From NCBI GenBank assembly GCA_035771165.1, contig JAWNZC010000408.1, positions 2,542,001-2,606,000 of the forward strand: a stretch of 64,000 bases of DNA, written 5' to 3'. The position numbers were made by a program, and so were the translations under genes. Below, in pieces: positions 1 to 9,940 of the stretch. The stretch's first letter is position 1, and each line of letters starts with the position of its first letter. The notes under the pieces are model-generated. The model searched no databases. It was given only the letters and a program-made list of their open reading frames with translations, and was not told the DNA's origin. This DNA is from Paragorgia papillata (lineage: Eukaryota; Cnidaria; Anthozoa; Scleralcyonacea; Coralliidae).

Positions 1-35
1 TTTTTATCTCAGTTGATGAATACAGACTTCTCAAA

Positions 36-345
36 CTCATTAATAATTCATGAGGAAAATTCAAAAGAAATCAATATTTAATCAGTATTAAGAAATTGGA
101 GGAAGATTACGGTCAAATTTAGCAAACTTTGAGGTCGATTTTCTCTTAAAATATTGATCCGTTTGAGAAGCGATATCCAACACTCGTCAGTGTTCATCCC
201 CCGATGTCTAAATACAGCCCAGCGGGTTAAAAAAACTCGTCTTCGCCTCGTATTTTCAACCCGCTTGGCCGTATTTAGAAATCGGAGGAAGAACACTGAC
301 TCGTGTTGGATATATTACTTATTAATATTTATAAACAATAAATAA
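36..345 (+). repeat. Foldback repeat with member-specific arms, copy 1
   Basis: The copy starts with a constant head (CTCATTAATAATTCATGAGG), then a variable stretch, a second constant stretch (GATTTTCTCTTAAAATA) and a long hairpin at about 170-310. The arms pair at roughly 90 percent over about 60 bases around an apex reading CTCGTCTTCGCCTCG. Positions 84-110 contain an imperfect extra copy of the right arm (269-296), about 22 of 26 bases identical. Two relatives lie in intron 2 of the gene downstream (3955-4240 and 4562-4840). This copy lies just 5' of the first visible coding exon. No transposase is associated with it. Confidence 0.75.
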
Positions 346-377
346 TTTTTGTGAAACGAAATGTTTTTCTCTTCTAG

Positions 378-497
378 TTATTTGACAGAAAATCACTTAA
401 ATCAGCAAGCATAGACTTGTTGAGAGCAATTGGATTAAAAGGGGGCCAGATCCTTGCAGTGAAAAATGCATATCCAAGCTATGATTTGTCAGAACAG
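378..497 (+). CDS. Copy A, first visible coding exon (40 codons)
   Basis: The acceptor is the pyrimidine-rich TTTTTCTCTTCTAG ending at 377 and the donor is GTAATT at 498. The 40-codon reading (starts LFDRKSLKSA, ends PSYDLSEQ) is open throughout and ends in phase 0, matching the phase-0 start of the next exon. It includes a GLKGGQILAVKNAYP segment. There is no initiator methionine or signal peptide, so at least one earlier exon must lie left of the window. No counterpart of this exon was found near copy B. The family is not recognised. The exon assignment rests on the splice sites and the frame continuity into exon 706-850. Confidence 0.65.
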
Positions 498-705
498 GTA
501 ATTAATACCAGTAAAATCTTTCATTTAAGTTTTGTAAATCTTTCGTTTAAGTTTGTCTCTTTCAAATCAGTATGTTGACTGTCAGCCTTTAATTGATATA
601 TAGCTATTTTATTTTATTTTTGAAAAAACACCCCATTTGTTCTATTCCAAATTTCAAATGAACAAACTTACAAAAGTTAATTAAATTCTATATAATTATC
701 TAAAG

Positions 706-850
706 GATGAGGATGGCAAGGTTTGGCAACTTTGGTCGTTTATGAGTGCAACTAATGATCAGTATATGTCGATGCCAGTTGATACCGATGGCACCAACGA
801 TACTTCCTATACGGTTAAAGCAAATGGTATAGCTAAAGGAGAAAAATTGC
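706..850 (+). CDS. Copy A, second visible exon (putative trefoil unit 1)
   Basis: The acceptor ends at 705 (TATCTAAAG) and the donor is GTAAGT at 851. It encodes 48 codons plus one base (DEDGKVWQLWSFMSATND onward, ending GIAKGEKL). The paralogous exon at 54387-54525 is two codons shorter at its start and shares WSFMSATNDQYM exactly, so the frame is under protein-level constraint. The exon ends in phase 1, and its last base C joins CT at 4931 to make proline. The aromatic W.LW.FM core followed by a D..GTN loop resembles the units in the next two exons. No catalytic motif is visible. Confidence 0.78.
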
Positions 851-879
851 GTAAGTCATTTTGAAAAGCAGCTTTAACA

Positions 880-1095
880 CGAGGGGTGTATCACTCCAGA
901 AAAAGTGTACGAGATTTTTGGGATTTCGAAAATCCCGTGGGATTTTTTTGGGATTTTGGGTGAAAATTTGAGGATTTTTTAGAATTTGTTTTGAGTTTTT
1001 TGTGATTTTTTGAGATTTTTGCGCATTTTTTGAGATTTTGGGGATTTTCGGATTTTTAAAGGAGTATGAGATTTTTTGGAGTGATGCACCCCTCG
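880..1095. mobile_element. hAT-type MITE in intron 2 of copy A
   Basis: The inverted ends are CGAGGGGTGTATCACTCC at the left and GGAGTGATGCACCCCTCG at the right. They are flanked by an exact 8-base target duplication CTTTAACA (872-879 and 1096-1103). The interior is a G/T-rich run of GGGATTTT-like units with no coding capacity. Copy B has the matching intron start (GTAAGTCATTTTGAAAA) but no insertion, so the element arrived after the gene duplication or was never in B. The superfamily call rests on the 8-base duplication and short ends. Confidence 0.8.
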
Positions 1096-1124
1096 CTTTA
1101 ACATGTGTATGTATGTTATATGTG

Positions 1125-1149
1125 TAAATATATATATATATATATATAT
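1125..1149. repeat. TA microsatellite
   Basis: This is an alternating TA run. Similar runs occur at about 4244-4269, 4476-4513, 30556-30580, 30694-30712, 31008-31035, 41422-41442 and 62252-62274. Confidence 0.9.
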
Positions 1150-1408
1150 TTAATTAACAATTATTCACTAACACTGAGGTGAATAATTGTTTTAGCATAT
1201 ACCTCATAAATGAAATAACAAGTTTAACCTTCTTATGTATTTTCACTACGAAACACGGCAGCTAGCAACTTGGCGTACTCGACAGTTGTCGACAAAACAG
1301 TTTTTACAACTTTTGAATATATTAATGGATAGAAAATTGTAAAGAAACCAACGTGTAAACACTCTTCTACTTAATTTTCTTGACCTTTCTCATTATTCTA
1401 CTACATCA

Positions 1409-1560
1409 ACTAGTGGTCCGGCTTTCTGATTGGTTGAGCTACTAGTGGTCTATTGGTGATAGACCACTAGTAGCGTCATCCAATCACAAATCACCTTATA
1501 ATTGGAATATTCCTATTCTGACCAATCAGAAGCCACAACATATTCACGCTACAAGTGGCC
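1409..1560. repeat. Foldback repeat built on ACTAGTGGTC
   Basis: An inner hairpin (ACTAGTGGTCTAT, then ATAGACCACTAGT at 1441-1470) lies within a weaker outer pairing that includes CTGATTGGTTGA and ACCAATCAGAAG. It is probably a small non-autonomous DNA element. No target duplication was identified. The 1570-2011 stretch to its right has no recognised feature. Confidence 0.5.
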
Positions 1561-2011
1561 TGGAAACTAGGCCAAACATGGCATCCGCTAAAATTTATAT
1601 ACATACGAGTGAGCAGCAGGGAATTTTGTCTGCGCTGTTAAAAAATATCGCGGGCTCATCGTGTTTTGTATCGTCTGTGGCGAAATTTTGAAAATGTGGA
1701 GAAGGTATGACGACCAAGATATCTTCCAACTTCGTACCCAGGCTTTTCGCTCCCGCCCTCGCGAACTCGTCGAGTGAAATTACCCTGGTATGGGCTGGTC
1801 ACGTGCCTCCCAAAATCTGGGAGGTTTTAAAATACCGTTATTAGGGAGGGGATGGTAAGTACGTATTGTCTTGTGGTATAGCTTTCGGTTCATTGAATTG
1901 TCGCGACACGAGATCACATATGATTTCGTATCATTTAACCTGGCTAGATGTCGAAACAGTTGAATACACCGAAAACGTTCTACAGTGAGGGAATTCCACG
2001 TTCGTGCTTCC

Positions 2012-3213
2012 CAGCGGCGGCGCTAGACTTCTTTTATATGGGGGGGGGGGGGGGGGGGGGGTGTAAGGTGAAGTTTTGCCGAGTCATTATGTAGCTTTGC
2101 CGAGTCATTACCCATATGTATTTCAAACAGTATTGACGCATTTCTTGAACACATGCTTGTTAAATCCCTAGATGGCTACTTATTAGAAAAAAATACTACT
2201 TATTAGAATAAATGAATTATATTTGATAAGGTTTTTCTATAAATTAAAAGAAGAGGAATCAAAAAACAAATACAGTCTGCGCTTTGACAATAAAAAGTCT
2301 GAAAGATATTTTAAACAGTTTGCATAGCCAGCATGGGTGCATTGACATGCTGCTTTTCTAATCCAACACGTTTTCCGATAGTGTAGTGATAGTAAGATTG
2401 ATAGTACAAGCTGTCATTTTTTTCAATTGTAACAAAGAAAATAACAAAAACAAATTATTATGTAGCGTATAAACTGATGTTCTTAAGTCTTCACGCTTAA
2501 CGCCTTGGTTTTGATGCCCATTGACTTAGGACTTGGTTCATGTCCAAAGCATCTGTATCATTTTTATTTTTTTTATTTAAACATATTTTAATTAATTAAT
2601 TAATTAATTAATTAATTAATTACATTAATGCTAAGATGGATTAAGTAAGCAAGAACTTCATTCCTACCAAAGTTGATCGTTTTAAAACCATATCTTCCAA
2701 TAATTCTGCAAGAAATAATATTTACTGCACGCAAAGGATTGTAGTTAAATGTACAAGTCGCAATATCTTTTTCGGTACGGTCAATTGATACGCCCTCCAC
2801 GTTAAAGGGAGCGCTCTTCTCTGCTTGTTGGCAAATTGGATGACGTCTCCTGCACAGTCGTTCTTTAACTTTGGCTTGTTATCAACTATGTTTCTATTTA
2901 TTTTCAACAAAATCCTACCCGGCAAAACTCGGCTATACAGTCTATCCTTTGATCTATTCAATTACGGGACTTACCGCGAGCTACAACTCACCGAGAGCAC
3001 AAAAATATTCGATGTTTTGTCCGACTTTCTCAATCATTAGTTTTTTATGTTTGACGTTCGGTTCGTAGTTATATAATAAATTCATTCCGGTTCCTCTTCA
3101 ATCAATTAACTTTTTGCCGACTGGGGGCAATAATTTGCCGAATTTGCTGACGAGTGGGTGGGGTGGGGGGTGGGGGGTGGGGGGTCCCACACCTCCCTTT
3201 AGCGCCGACCCTG
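2012..3213. mobile_element. hAT-like element interrupting a RecQ-like fragment
   Basis: The left end CAGCGGCGGCGCTAGAC and the inverted right end (read outward, CAGGGTCGGCGCTAAAG) are related. The flanks are GTGCTTCC (2004-2011) and GTGCTGCC (3214-3221), an 8-base duplication with one mismatch. The interior holds a 22-base poly-G run (2040-2061), a TTAA-repeat tract near 2586-2622 and no recognisable transposase. It belongs to the CAGNGGCG-ended group found throughout the window. Confidence 0.65.
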
Positions 3214-3634
3214 GTGCTGCCGCTTGTGTCTCAAGATTTGCGATGTATTAACCCACTGCAAAATATCGCTTACATCGCCAGCTACTGACCCTTCTCGATT
3301 AATAACCTTAAGAACGGCAGCTGTTACTTCATTACACTCATATATTTTCCTGAGCTGATCATCAATGAGCGAGTTCAGCGGCGAAACGACGAGCACAACA
3401 GCAGAAGGAATGATTGACGAGCTTCGACATGATTGCTTCTGCAATTCTCTCAGTGAGCAGGGAAGGAAGCAGTTGGTAAATCAGCGATTTCCCATATCCT
3501 GTAGGCAATACAGCGACTTTATTTCTTCGATTAAAAAGAGCCTCTGAGCAGGTGACTTGCTTTGGCTTTGGCTTTAAATTAACATTTGTATAAATACTCT
3601 TTTTGATAGCGGAATCCAGACATGATAAAAACAA
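3214..3634 (-). pseudogene. RecQ-like helicase fragment
   Basis: The minus strand encodes a Walker A region AVLPTGYGKSLIYQLLPSLL followed, after a frameshift near 3430, by SAVVLVVSPLNSLIDDQ. These are motifs I and Ia in the order and spacing of RecQ-family DNA helicases. Only the N-terminal helicase portion is present; no DEAH box (motif II) or later motif was found, and the fragment ends at the hAT-like insertion at 3213. Such single-domain RecQ pieces are usually dispersed with mobile DNA. It lies antisense within intron 2 of copy A and cannot be functional as it stands. Confidence 0.75.
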
Positions 3635-3954
3635 GAGAAAAAAATAGGTACGCTATTGCGTACATGCGGATACTAGTATTTGGCTAACACGACTGAACAA
3701 TGTAAATTGTATATTGCGAACACATTAATGTGCTGAAGATACTTCGACTTATTATTGTAAAGTAAACATATGATGGTGATTGTAAGATGCGTTTGGAAAG
3801 ATTGGCAGGAAACTGAATACCTCAAGCTGAGTGCTTTTGGGGGCATAATGAGCAAATTAGATAGACTGAAATTTCAGCATGAATTTACAAACAATCACAG
3901 TTTAAAGTAATGCTGCAATTGTAAATTTGGTGCGGAAAACTGCAGCCTATTTAA

Positions 3955-4240
3955 ACCGCTCATTAATAATTCATGAAGAAAACACAAAGGAAATCAGTAC
4001 CGTATCGGTGGTTTGGATATCGCAGGAAGAAATTACATAAATTAAACAAACTTTCATCTTGATTTTCTCTTAAAATACCGATTTGTTTGAGATGCTATAT
4101 CATACACTCGGAGGAGTGTTTCATCAGGATATCCAAACACCTCGAAGTTTGTTCAAACACTTCGGCTTTGCCTCGGTTTTCAACAAACGTCTCGGTGTTT
4201 GGATATCCTGATGAAACACTCCTCCTCGTGTATTATATAA
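3955..4240 (+). repeat. Foldback repeat with member-specific arms, copy 2
   Basis: It has the same constant head as copy 1 (CATTAATAATTCATGA) and the same second constant stretch (GATTTTCTCTTAAAATA), but a different hairpin at about 4093-4238. The arms contain GTTTCATCAGGATATCCAAA and its inverse, around an apex CTTCGGCTTTGCCTCGG. A partial extra copy of the right arm (GTTTGGATATC) lies in the variable stretch at about 4010-4021. A TA run follows immediately. Confidence 0.75.
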
Positions 4241-4474
4241 TACATATATATATATATATATATATATACATATTTAATTTATTATTGAGTCGGTTTGTTC
4301 TTTCGAGGACTTTATATCGCATAAAGCCCTTGAATAATAATTAGAAACGAAATGAAGAAAAAAAAACAAGGAAAATCTTTGTCCAAGGTTGAAAAAAAAA
4401 GACAAAACTTTGTTGGAAAACCTCCTCAATAATAAATTAAGTCAGATAAATCCCTCGTTCTTGGGATTTATCTG

Positions 4475-4517
<43 letters not shown>

Positions 4518-4561
4518 CATGCAACAACAATATTTGAAACTATAGTGCTTATTTAAATGCA

Positions 4562-4840
4562 CTTCAAAAACTCATTAATAATTCATGAGGAAAATTCAAA
4601 AGAAATTAAAGTTTACTCTGTGTCTTTATATGTGATTTACATAAACTTTAGCTTTGATTTTCTCGGCTTAGACAAGGTTATTTTTCAAACTTAACTACTA
4701 CGCCAATGAACTTACCAAGTGGTTCGTTTTTGAAGCCGTTCAATAAACTCGCAGTTCGTGTTTTATCAGATATAAAAACACTCGGCTTCGCCTCGTGTCT
4801 TTATATCTGATAAAACACTCCTGCTCGTTTATTAAACAGT
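4562..4840 (+). repeat. Foldback repeat with member-specific arms, copy 3
   Basis: The constant head is at 4571-4590. The hairpin at about 4742-4833 has arms GTGTTTTATCAGATATAAA and its inverse, with apex CTCGGCTTCGCCTCG. The variable stretch at about 4619-4635 contains TGTGTCTTTATATGTGAT, an imperfect copy of the right arm TCGTGTCTTTATATCTGAT. The middle constant region is longer and more diverged than in copies 1 and 2. Confidence 0.7.
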
Positions 4841-4930
4841 GCATAAAAGAATATAAAATTGGTAGCCATTTATAAGTAGTATAGAGTTCATGTTATAATT
4901 GTATCTTGGAGTTTTATTTGTCTTTTTCAG

Positions 4931-5073
4931 CTTTACTTAAAATCACATTCGTACAGCCTACCGACAGCAAAAATGAAGATGGTGAGGATTGGTTTCACAT
5001 GGAATTTCAAAGTAATGGAACCAACCAAACGTATCAAGTGCAGGCATCAGATAATGGGGTCAAAGCTGTAAAG
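4931..5073 (+). CDS. Copy A, third visible exon (putative trefoil unit 2)
   Basis: The acceptor TGTCTTTTTCAG ends at 4930 and the donor GTAGAG begins at 5074. Two bases complete a proline codon, then 47 codons follow (LLKITFVQPTD onward, ending NGVKAVK). It is phase 1 at the start and phase 0 at the end, identical to the paralogous exon 57355-57473. Conserved between copies are LL.ITF, F.M.FQ, N.TY.VQAS and DNGV.AVK; the A copy carries an eight-codon insertion (near DSKNEDGED). The WF.M.F and Y.VQASDNG pattern parallels the flanking exons. No enzyme motif is seen. Confidence 0.8.
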
Positions 5074-5699
5074 GTAGAGGTTTTTATATTCTAAAATTCT
5101 TGATGTGATATGATGTCATATGTTACACAATTCAAATTACAATTATATGGGGCGAGCTTGTTCTCGGTCAGTACAAGCATATAAATGGCACAAGCCGATG
5201 GCTGGTTGCTATAGTAAGCTCTCGTCGATCCTATACGTCTACGTATTAACCGCCCACTAAATACGCTAGCTATTTTCGGCCTGGATACGTTTTGGGCAAT
5301 GGAATCTTTAGTGTTTCTTATCTTTAGAGCTTTTTACCAGGAATTAGCACTAAAAATGGATGCCCGAATGTCGTTTCCACGGACGTCGCTGCTTTGTTTT
5401 TCTGGCAAATACTTTGCCGCGCACTGACCTCAAACTCAATCAATAATTAAGTCTTCAGTATTTTTTGTGTGGTGATGCGTTCTAAAATACTCGGTGACCA
5501 ACAGTTGATACTGGCCGGATGTTTAGTTATACCGCCACAAACCCAAACTTTTTAGTGTCTGTCCTTGACTTTTATTAATTAAAAGTAATTTATTGCAAAG
5601 ATGACGCGAACTGGAAATTTTCTTTGTCACAGTAAGGGAATGTCGTTATCAGTTCATACAAGGGCGTGATGCGAAAAATCGCGGGCGAGAACAGCTATA

Positions 5700-6290
5700 C
5701 TGCACGACCAATTCACAGCCACAACCGCGACGACAACTTACCCCAATTAACATCCACTAAGAGCACAACCACGACTACTATACGACTATAACTATGACTA
5801 CAACTGCAACCACAACTCACCAAGACCACAACGATGACCATGACTAAAACCACCACCACTACGACAAAATCACAACCACAACCGCAATCACAACTACAAC
5901 TGCAAGCACAAGCACAACTACAACCGCAATCACAATCACAACTACATGCATGCAACTGCAAGCACAAGCACAACTACAACCGCAATCACAATCACAATCA
6001 CAATCACATGCAACTGCAAGCACAACCACAACCTCTGCCGCAGGCGCAACCGCAACTGCAAGCACAACGGCAACCATAAACCGAAAATGTCCACATTATA
6101 CTACAACAAATATCACAACTACAACTGCAAATCCAACCACAAACACCACCACAACCCCAACCCCCAAAACCACGACCAAAAGCCCAACTGCTGCCACAAC
6201 ATGCACGATTACAACCGCAACCATGCAGACCAGGATCACAACATGACAACCACTACCTTGCTACAACCATTAATACAACCGCGATCACTA
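5700..6290 (+). repeat. ACAACN-type strand-asymmetric array
   Basis: About 590 bases consist almost only of A, C and T in ACAACC, ACTGCA and ACAATC units, with little G on the + strand. It creates long spurious Gln/Thr/His-rich and, on the other strand, Cys/Val-rich frames that are not genes. The copy B intron contains homologous pieces at 59637-59870 and 60904-60988, so the array predates the duplication. Confidence 0.85.
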
Positions 6291-6338
6291 ATTAACTAGA
6301 AATACATGAACGCCTGCTTTTACATGTTTTTTGAAACA

Positions 6339-6363
6339 CCCCCCCCCCCCCCCCCCCCCCCCC
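6339..6363. repeat. Poly-C tract in intron 3 of copy A
   Basis: This is an uninterrupted run of about 25 C. No terminal motif of the CAGNGGCG group was seen beside it. The 6400-7580 stretch that follows has no recognised gene. Confidence 0.8.
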
Positions 6364-7582
6364 ACCCCCTGATTAAAATAAGCACTCCTGATATACAGCC
6401 GATATAAAAACAAACAGATACAAAAACAAATGATAATCCTTGGGATAATTACAGAATTTATGGATAGGATGAATCGAGATGAATAATAAAAAGTGCACGC
6501 AAAGTCAATGAAAAGCATCACGTCCCCATAAGCTTAGTTAGGTTAGTGTTTTAAGTTAGCTTTAGTTAAGCTGACTTGTGGTTTGGACGAGCAAAGGGAA
6601 AGCACGAAAACGTGAAGCTGTATATTGTTTAGGTTAAGCGAAAACTTGAAAACAACATTGAGGACAAGGTCAAGGTATACTGAAACTTTATAATACAATC
6701 CCCTACCGTTAACTTTAAAATGATTTTTAGACCACTGTCACTGAGTGACCACAAACACTGCAATTCAGATCGAGTTTTTGTTTACCATACGGCGTTTGGT
6801 TCCTTCAGGTTTTCTGGCTTCTCTTCAAGATATATTAAACCGGCTGTTTGTATTCTTCTTTTCTTCGTTGTTCTCTTTTAAGTTAAGTAGAGCCGGCTCC
6901 ATTTCGTTAAACGAATTGAAAGCAAAATTTAGAGATTTGATTAATTTTAGTCACCAGTGTCCAACTGTTCTTAACTCGGGCTACTGAGTTTTCCGCGTAT
7001 GACAATAGAAACACAAGAAGACTAGAGCCTAGATGGTTGAGGTGGACATAACTACTGATTCTTCCGCAACTGATTTAAAACGCATCTGAATTCTGAACTA
7101 GACTTGCTCCAAAATTGCGATGTAGTGTTGAAACTATATATATGATTGGAATTATGTGTTTAAAACCCAACTGGGACGAGTTTCAAAGAGCCTGCGGCTA
7201 CGTCAGATAAAACACTGACGCGTAGTTTTATATATAGGATACGCATATCTCCTCCAGAAAGATAGTTTTCTATAAGTTCCATCGTGTCCATTCATTAAGT
7301 AGTCAAGAATCTTGCGGATGAAACTATTCGAAAGTAGCTACTTACAAGAATCTAAACAATAGAATGAATCACTGCATATTATACACGTTTATATAAAGAG
7401 CGATTAACTGTGTCTATTGTAGCTATTGCAATATACCAGGCGGAAAGCGTAGCCTATAGTCAAGAAGATAATCGCCCAGCAAATAATTTTCAACAAAGCC
7501 ATAACGATAAGGTTTTGTAAAACATAATTTAATTTACTAATGTTTCGTTCTATTCAAGTAACATCTTCAGAGTGCTAAATAT

Positions 7583-8062
7583 TTACACGATTTCGACTAA
7601 TATACTTAACTGATACAAAAATAGATGTGATGAAATAAGAGAAGAAGGAAAAGATTGGATATTTTTATTGAGAGAAGGGTTGACTTGAGAGATAAATAAA
7701 CGTTCTTTGATGAGAACATCAAGTTGAGAATTTCCCGAAGCTAAAATACTAAAATCAGAAAAAGATATGGGATGGTCATTATTCCTATAAGACGGCTTGA
7801 AAGTTGAGAAATCGAGAGTGATCTGCCTGTGAGGGCCGAAATACCTTTTTGATCTGAAATCCTCGTATGTAAATGTCAGCAAGTTTCGCCTGTATATAAC
7901 CCGTTGCAGCGTTGGCGTGAATTTATATATACAACGTGGGATTTCAATTGAGAAGCAATACGATCTTAAAACTAAAAAAGTTAGATAAACGACGTCATTC
8001 TTATATGACCTCGTCGTAATATGACGCCATCGGTATATCACGTCATCGGTATATGACGTCAT
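7583..8062 (-). pseudogene. Penelope-like element, GIY-YIG C-terminal remnant
   Basis: The minus-strand frame of 159 codons ends with HPISFSDFSILASGNSQLD, then VLIKERLFI and NPSLNKNIQSFP. This HP.NFSDF...LKIKESLLI...PSLN pattern is typical of the end of reverse-transcriptase proteins with a GIY-YIG domain, as in Penelope-like elements. The N-terminal third is not recognisable, and no RT palm motif lies in the expected upstream direction (above 8062). It is a decayed intronic fragment. Confidence 0.55.
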
Positions 8063-8514
8063 AATTGTTGGTACTTCATGTTAATTCTACATAATAGTTT
8101 TTATATAGATAATTGTGATTTTAAAATATATATGATGGTTTCGGGTTGTTTCAGGTAGTGCTAACCCAACACTAACTATAACCTCCGCATTAACCTTAAC
8201 CCCCAAACATTCGTAAACCTAACCCAAATTATTATGTGGACCTAACACATAGTAGCTACGAGACGAATGATTGGCGTTGCTGCACTAAGTCTCCAGAGCG
8301 AACTAACGCAAGAAAAGATATGAAAAACACATTCACACACTTGTAAACTATTTGTCCAGCTAGCGGTGTGAGCTGAGCACTTGGAATCATTACATACCCC
8401 CCTCCCCCCAAAAAAAAGTTTCTCTCCGGATTTGGAAGAATCTCAAAATTGGTCTTGAAAAGAAGTGGGGGAGACTCGCTCCCCCCAGTCCCCCCCCCCC
8501 CCCCCACTAGCGAC

Positions 8515-8770
8515 GCCCCTGTATACAACCGCGACCACCACCACCAATTACATCACATGCAACCACAACCATGACTACAACTACGACTATAACAATAACC
8601 ACAACTACGATCACAACAACGACTACATGTTAAGCGACAAACCTAACAACTACTAATGACTACAACGACAACCACCACTATGACCACAAGCCGAACCACA
8701 ACCAACACAACCCTATGCTAACGAAACCACAATCACAATGACAATGGTGCATGGTGCACGACAAAACCAT
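8515..8770 (+). repeat. Second ACAACN-type array in intron 3
   Basis: This stretch has the same A/C/T composition as 5700-6290 (ACGACTACAACTACGAC units). The boundary just left of it is CACTAGCGACGCCCCTG (about 8505-8521) next to a poly-C run, which looks like the right end of a CAGNGGCG-group DNA element. That suggests the two arrays were once one and were split by inserted DNA between about 6290 and 8521. Confidence 0.6.
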
Positions 8771-8970
8771 AACCATAACCTTTTAGTGATTGCCGTTGGT
8801 TATATGTGTTTCCATTCAGATTTATAAGCACAAAAATTTATACTGAAATCGACTAGAAATCAATTAAATTTTTGTTCTTTTCAGACATTTTGAGATATAG
8901 GAATTTGAATCAAAGTTTAACCGAAGTTTTAACTTAATTTATCTTCTTTTGTTTTTCTACTATATAGCAG

Positions 8971-9210
8971 GGTTCTAACGAAAACCCGACGAAATGGTTG
9001 GGAAAAGTAATGCAACCAACAAACGAACCATATTGGGCCTTTTTGTCGGATCAGGGAAGTAAGGATAAGCCATTGTACCTTGCTAGCGATGGAAATGGGA
9101 ACATGCAGCTTAAAGAAGCTAATACAACCGATATTCGTGATCTACCACCAAACTATAACCCTCACATTGATCCAGCCTTGCTTTTTAGAAAAGTTGAGTC
9201 ACCAGTTTGA
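8971..9210 (+). CDS. Copy A, terminal coding exon (putative trefoil unit 3)
   Basis: The acceptor is TATATAGCAG ending at 8970, a tandem TAG/CAG acceptor whose earlier use would add one glutamine. It has 79 codons and a TGA stop. It begins GSNENPTKWLG and contains NEPYWAFLSDQGS, LYLASDGNGNMQL and a proline-rich tail IDPALLFRKVESPV. The paralogue at 62476-62703 keeps PTKW, P.NEP, SDGNGNMQLK, ANTTD and NIDPALLFR. The A copy has two extra codons in the S.KDK loop and two in the D.RDL tail. The start was chosen to match the phase-0 end of the exon at 5073. Confidence 0.82.
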   Translation, partial: GSNENPTKWLGKVMQPTNEPYWAFLSDQGSKDKPLYLASDGNGNMQLKEANTTDIRDLPPNYNPHIDPALLFRKVESPV

Positions 9211-9480
9211 ACTTGACTGACACTACGCAACTTAACCTGTGCGAGTTTTGTAGTTCTATAGGCTCCTAGCTACCTAGGCCATTGTCAAAAGTATAATGCA
9301 GGATATCTATGCACGTGGACACACGGAATGAAGAACAGAAATGGCTGGGTTTTATCAACGTATTATTCTTGTATCACAAAAGTAAAATATATAGGCTTGT
9401 AGCTGTAATATGCATGCACATACAATGGTGGCCAAAATTAATTGTGCTTGTTATCAGACAAAATTCCAATAAAAATAATG
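9211..9480 (+). promoter_or_regulatory. Copy A 3'UTR with polyadenylation signal
   Basis: The sequence from the stop codon onward aligns with 62704-62960 downstream of copy B (shared GTTTTGTAGTTCTATA and GGTGGCCAAAATTAA). An AATAAA hexamer occurs at about 9468-9473, in CCAATAAAAATAATG. Copy B has AATAACAAT at the equivalent place. Confidence 0.6.
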
Positions 9481-9940
9481 TCTTCACTAAGGTTTGCATG
9501 GTCATTTCGCTAAAGCCGTAAAGCGCTCTCAATTCGTTAGAATTTATGCCACAAAAAATATAATAGATATATCGTTAGAAAGCTTATAATTTGTGTATAT
9601 ATATACAATTGCCGGAGACTGGCGTTGTTATGTTGTTGTTATATTGGATTAATTAAGATTAGTTTAGAATTACTTTGATAGAACGTCATGATTTAATTGG
9701 ATAAGAGACATGCATGCGATCAGAGCTAAAAAGAGACACACACTAGAGATCGTGAAGTGAACATCGAACATTGTGATTGTGAGTACAGTAAATTAGATCT
9801 TTATATAAATCAACCAAAAAATAGTGTGAATGTGTGATTGCTGATAAGCGGTGGCAAAGTTTCCGACACCTGGCACCTCCGACGGGATATATGTGAGAAG
9901 AGAAGCTTGAAACACAGCCGAAGAAACGCGACCTTCGGTT
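9481..9940 (+). other. Probable 5' LTR and leader region of a BEL/Pao element
   Basis: The stretch precedes a BEL-type gag start at 9941. A TATA-like TTTATATAAATC lies near 9800. A TGGCAAAGTTTCC stretch at about 9852 sits where a tRNA primer-binding site would be expected. A possible LTR start TGTTATGTTG occurs near 9627. No matching 3' LTR was identified, so the LTR boundaries are not established. Confidence 0.35.

Noticed and set aside
5713..6299. Several overlapping frames of 72-117 codons rich in Gln/Thr/His or Cys/Val
   Set aside because: They are translations of the ACAACN array on both strands; the composition follows the repeat and there is no non-repetitive coding part.
8160..8240. 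AACCCTAACC-like stretch as telomere remnant
   Set aside because: Only loosely repetitive; no perfect hexamer run.
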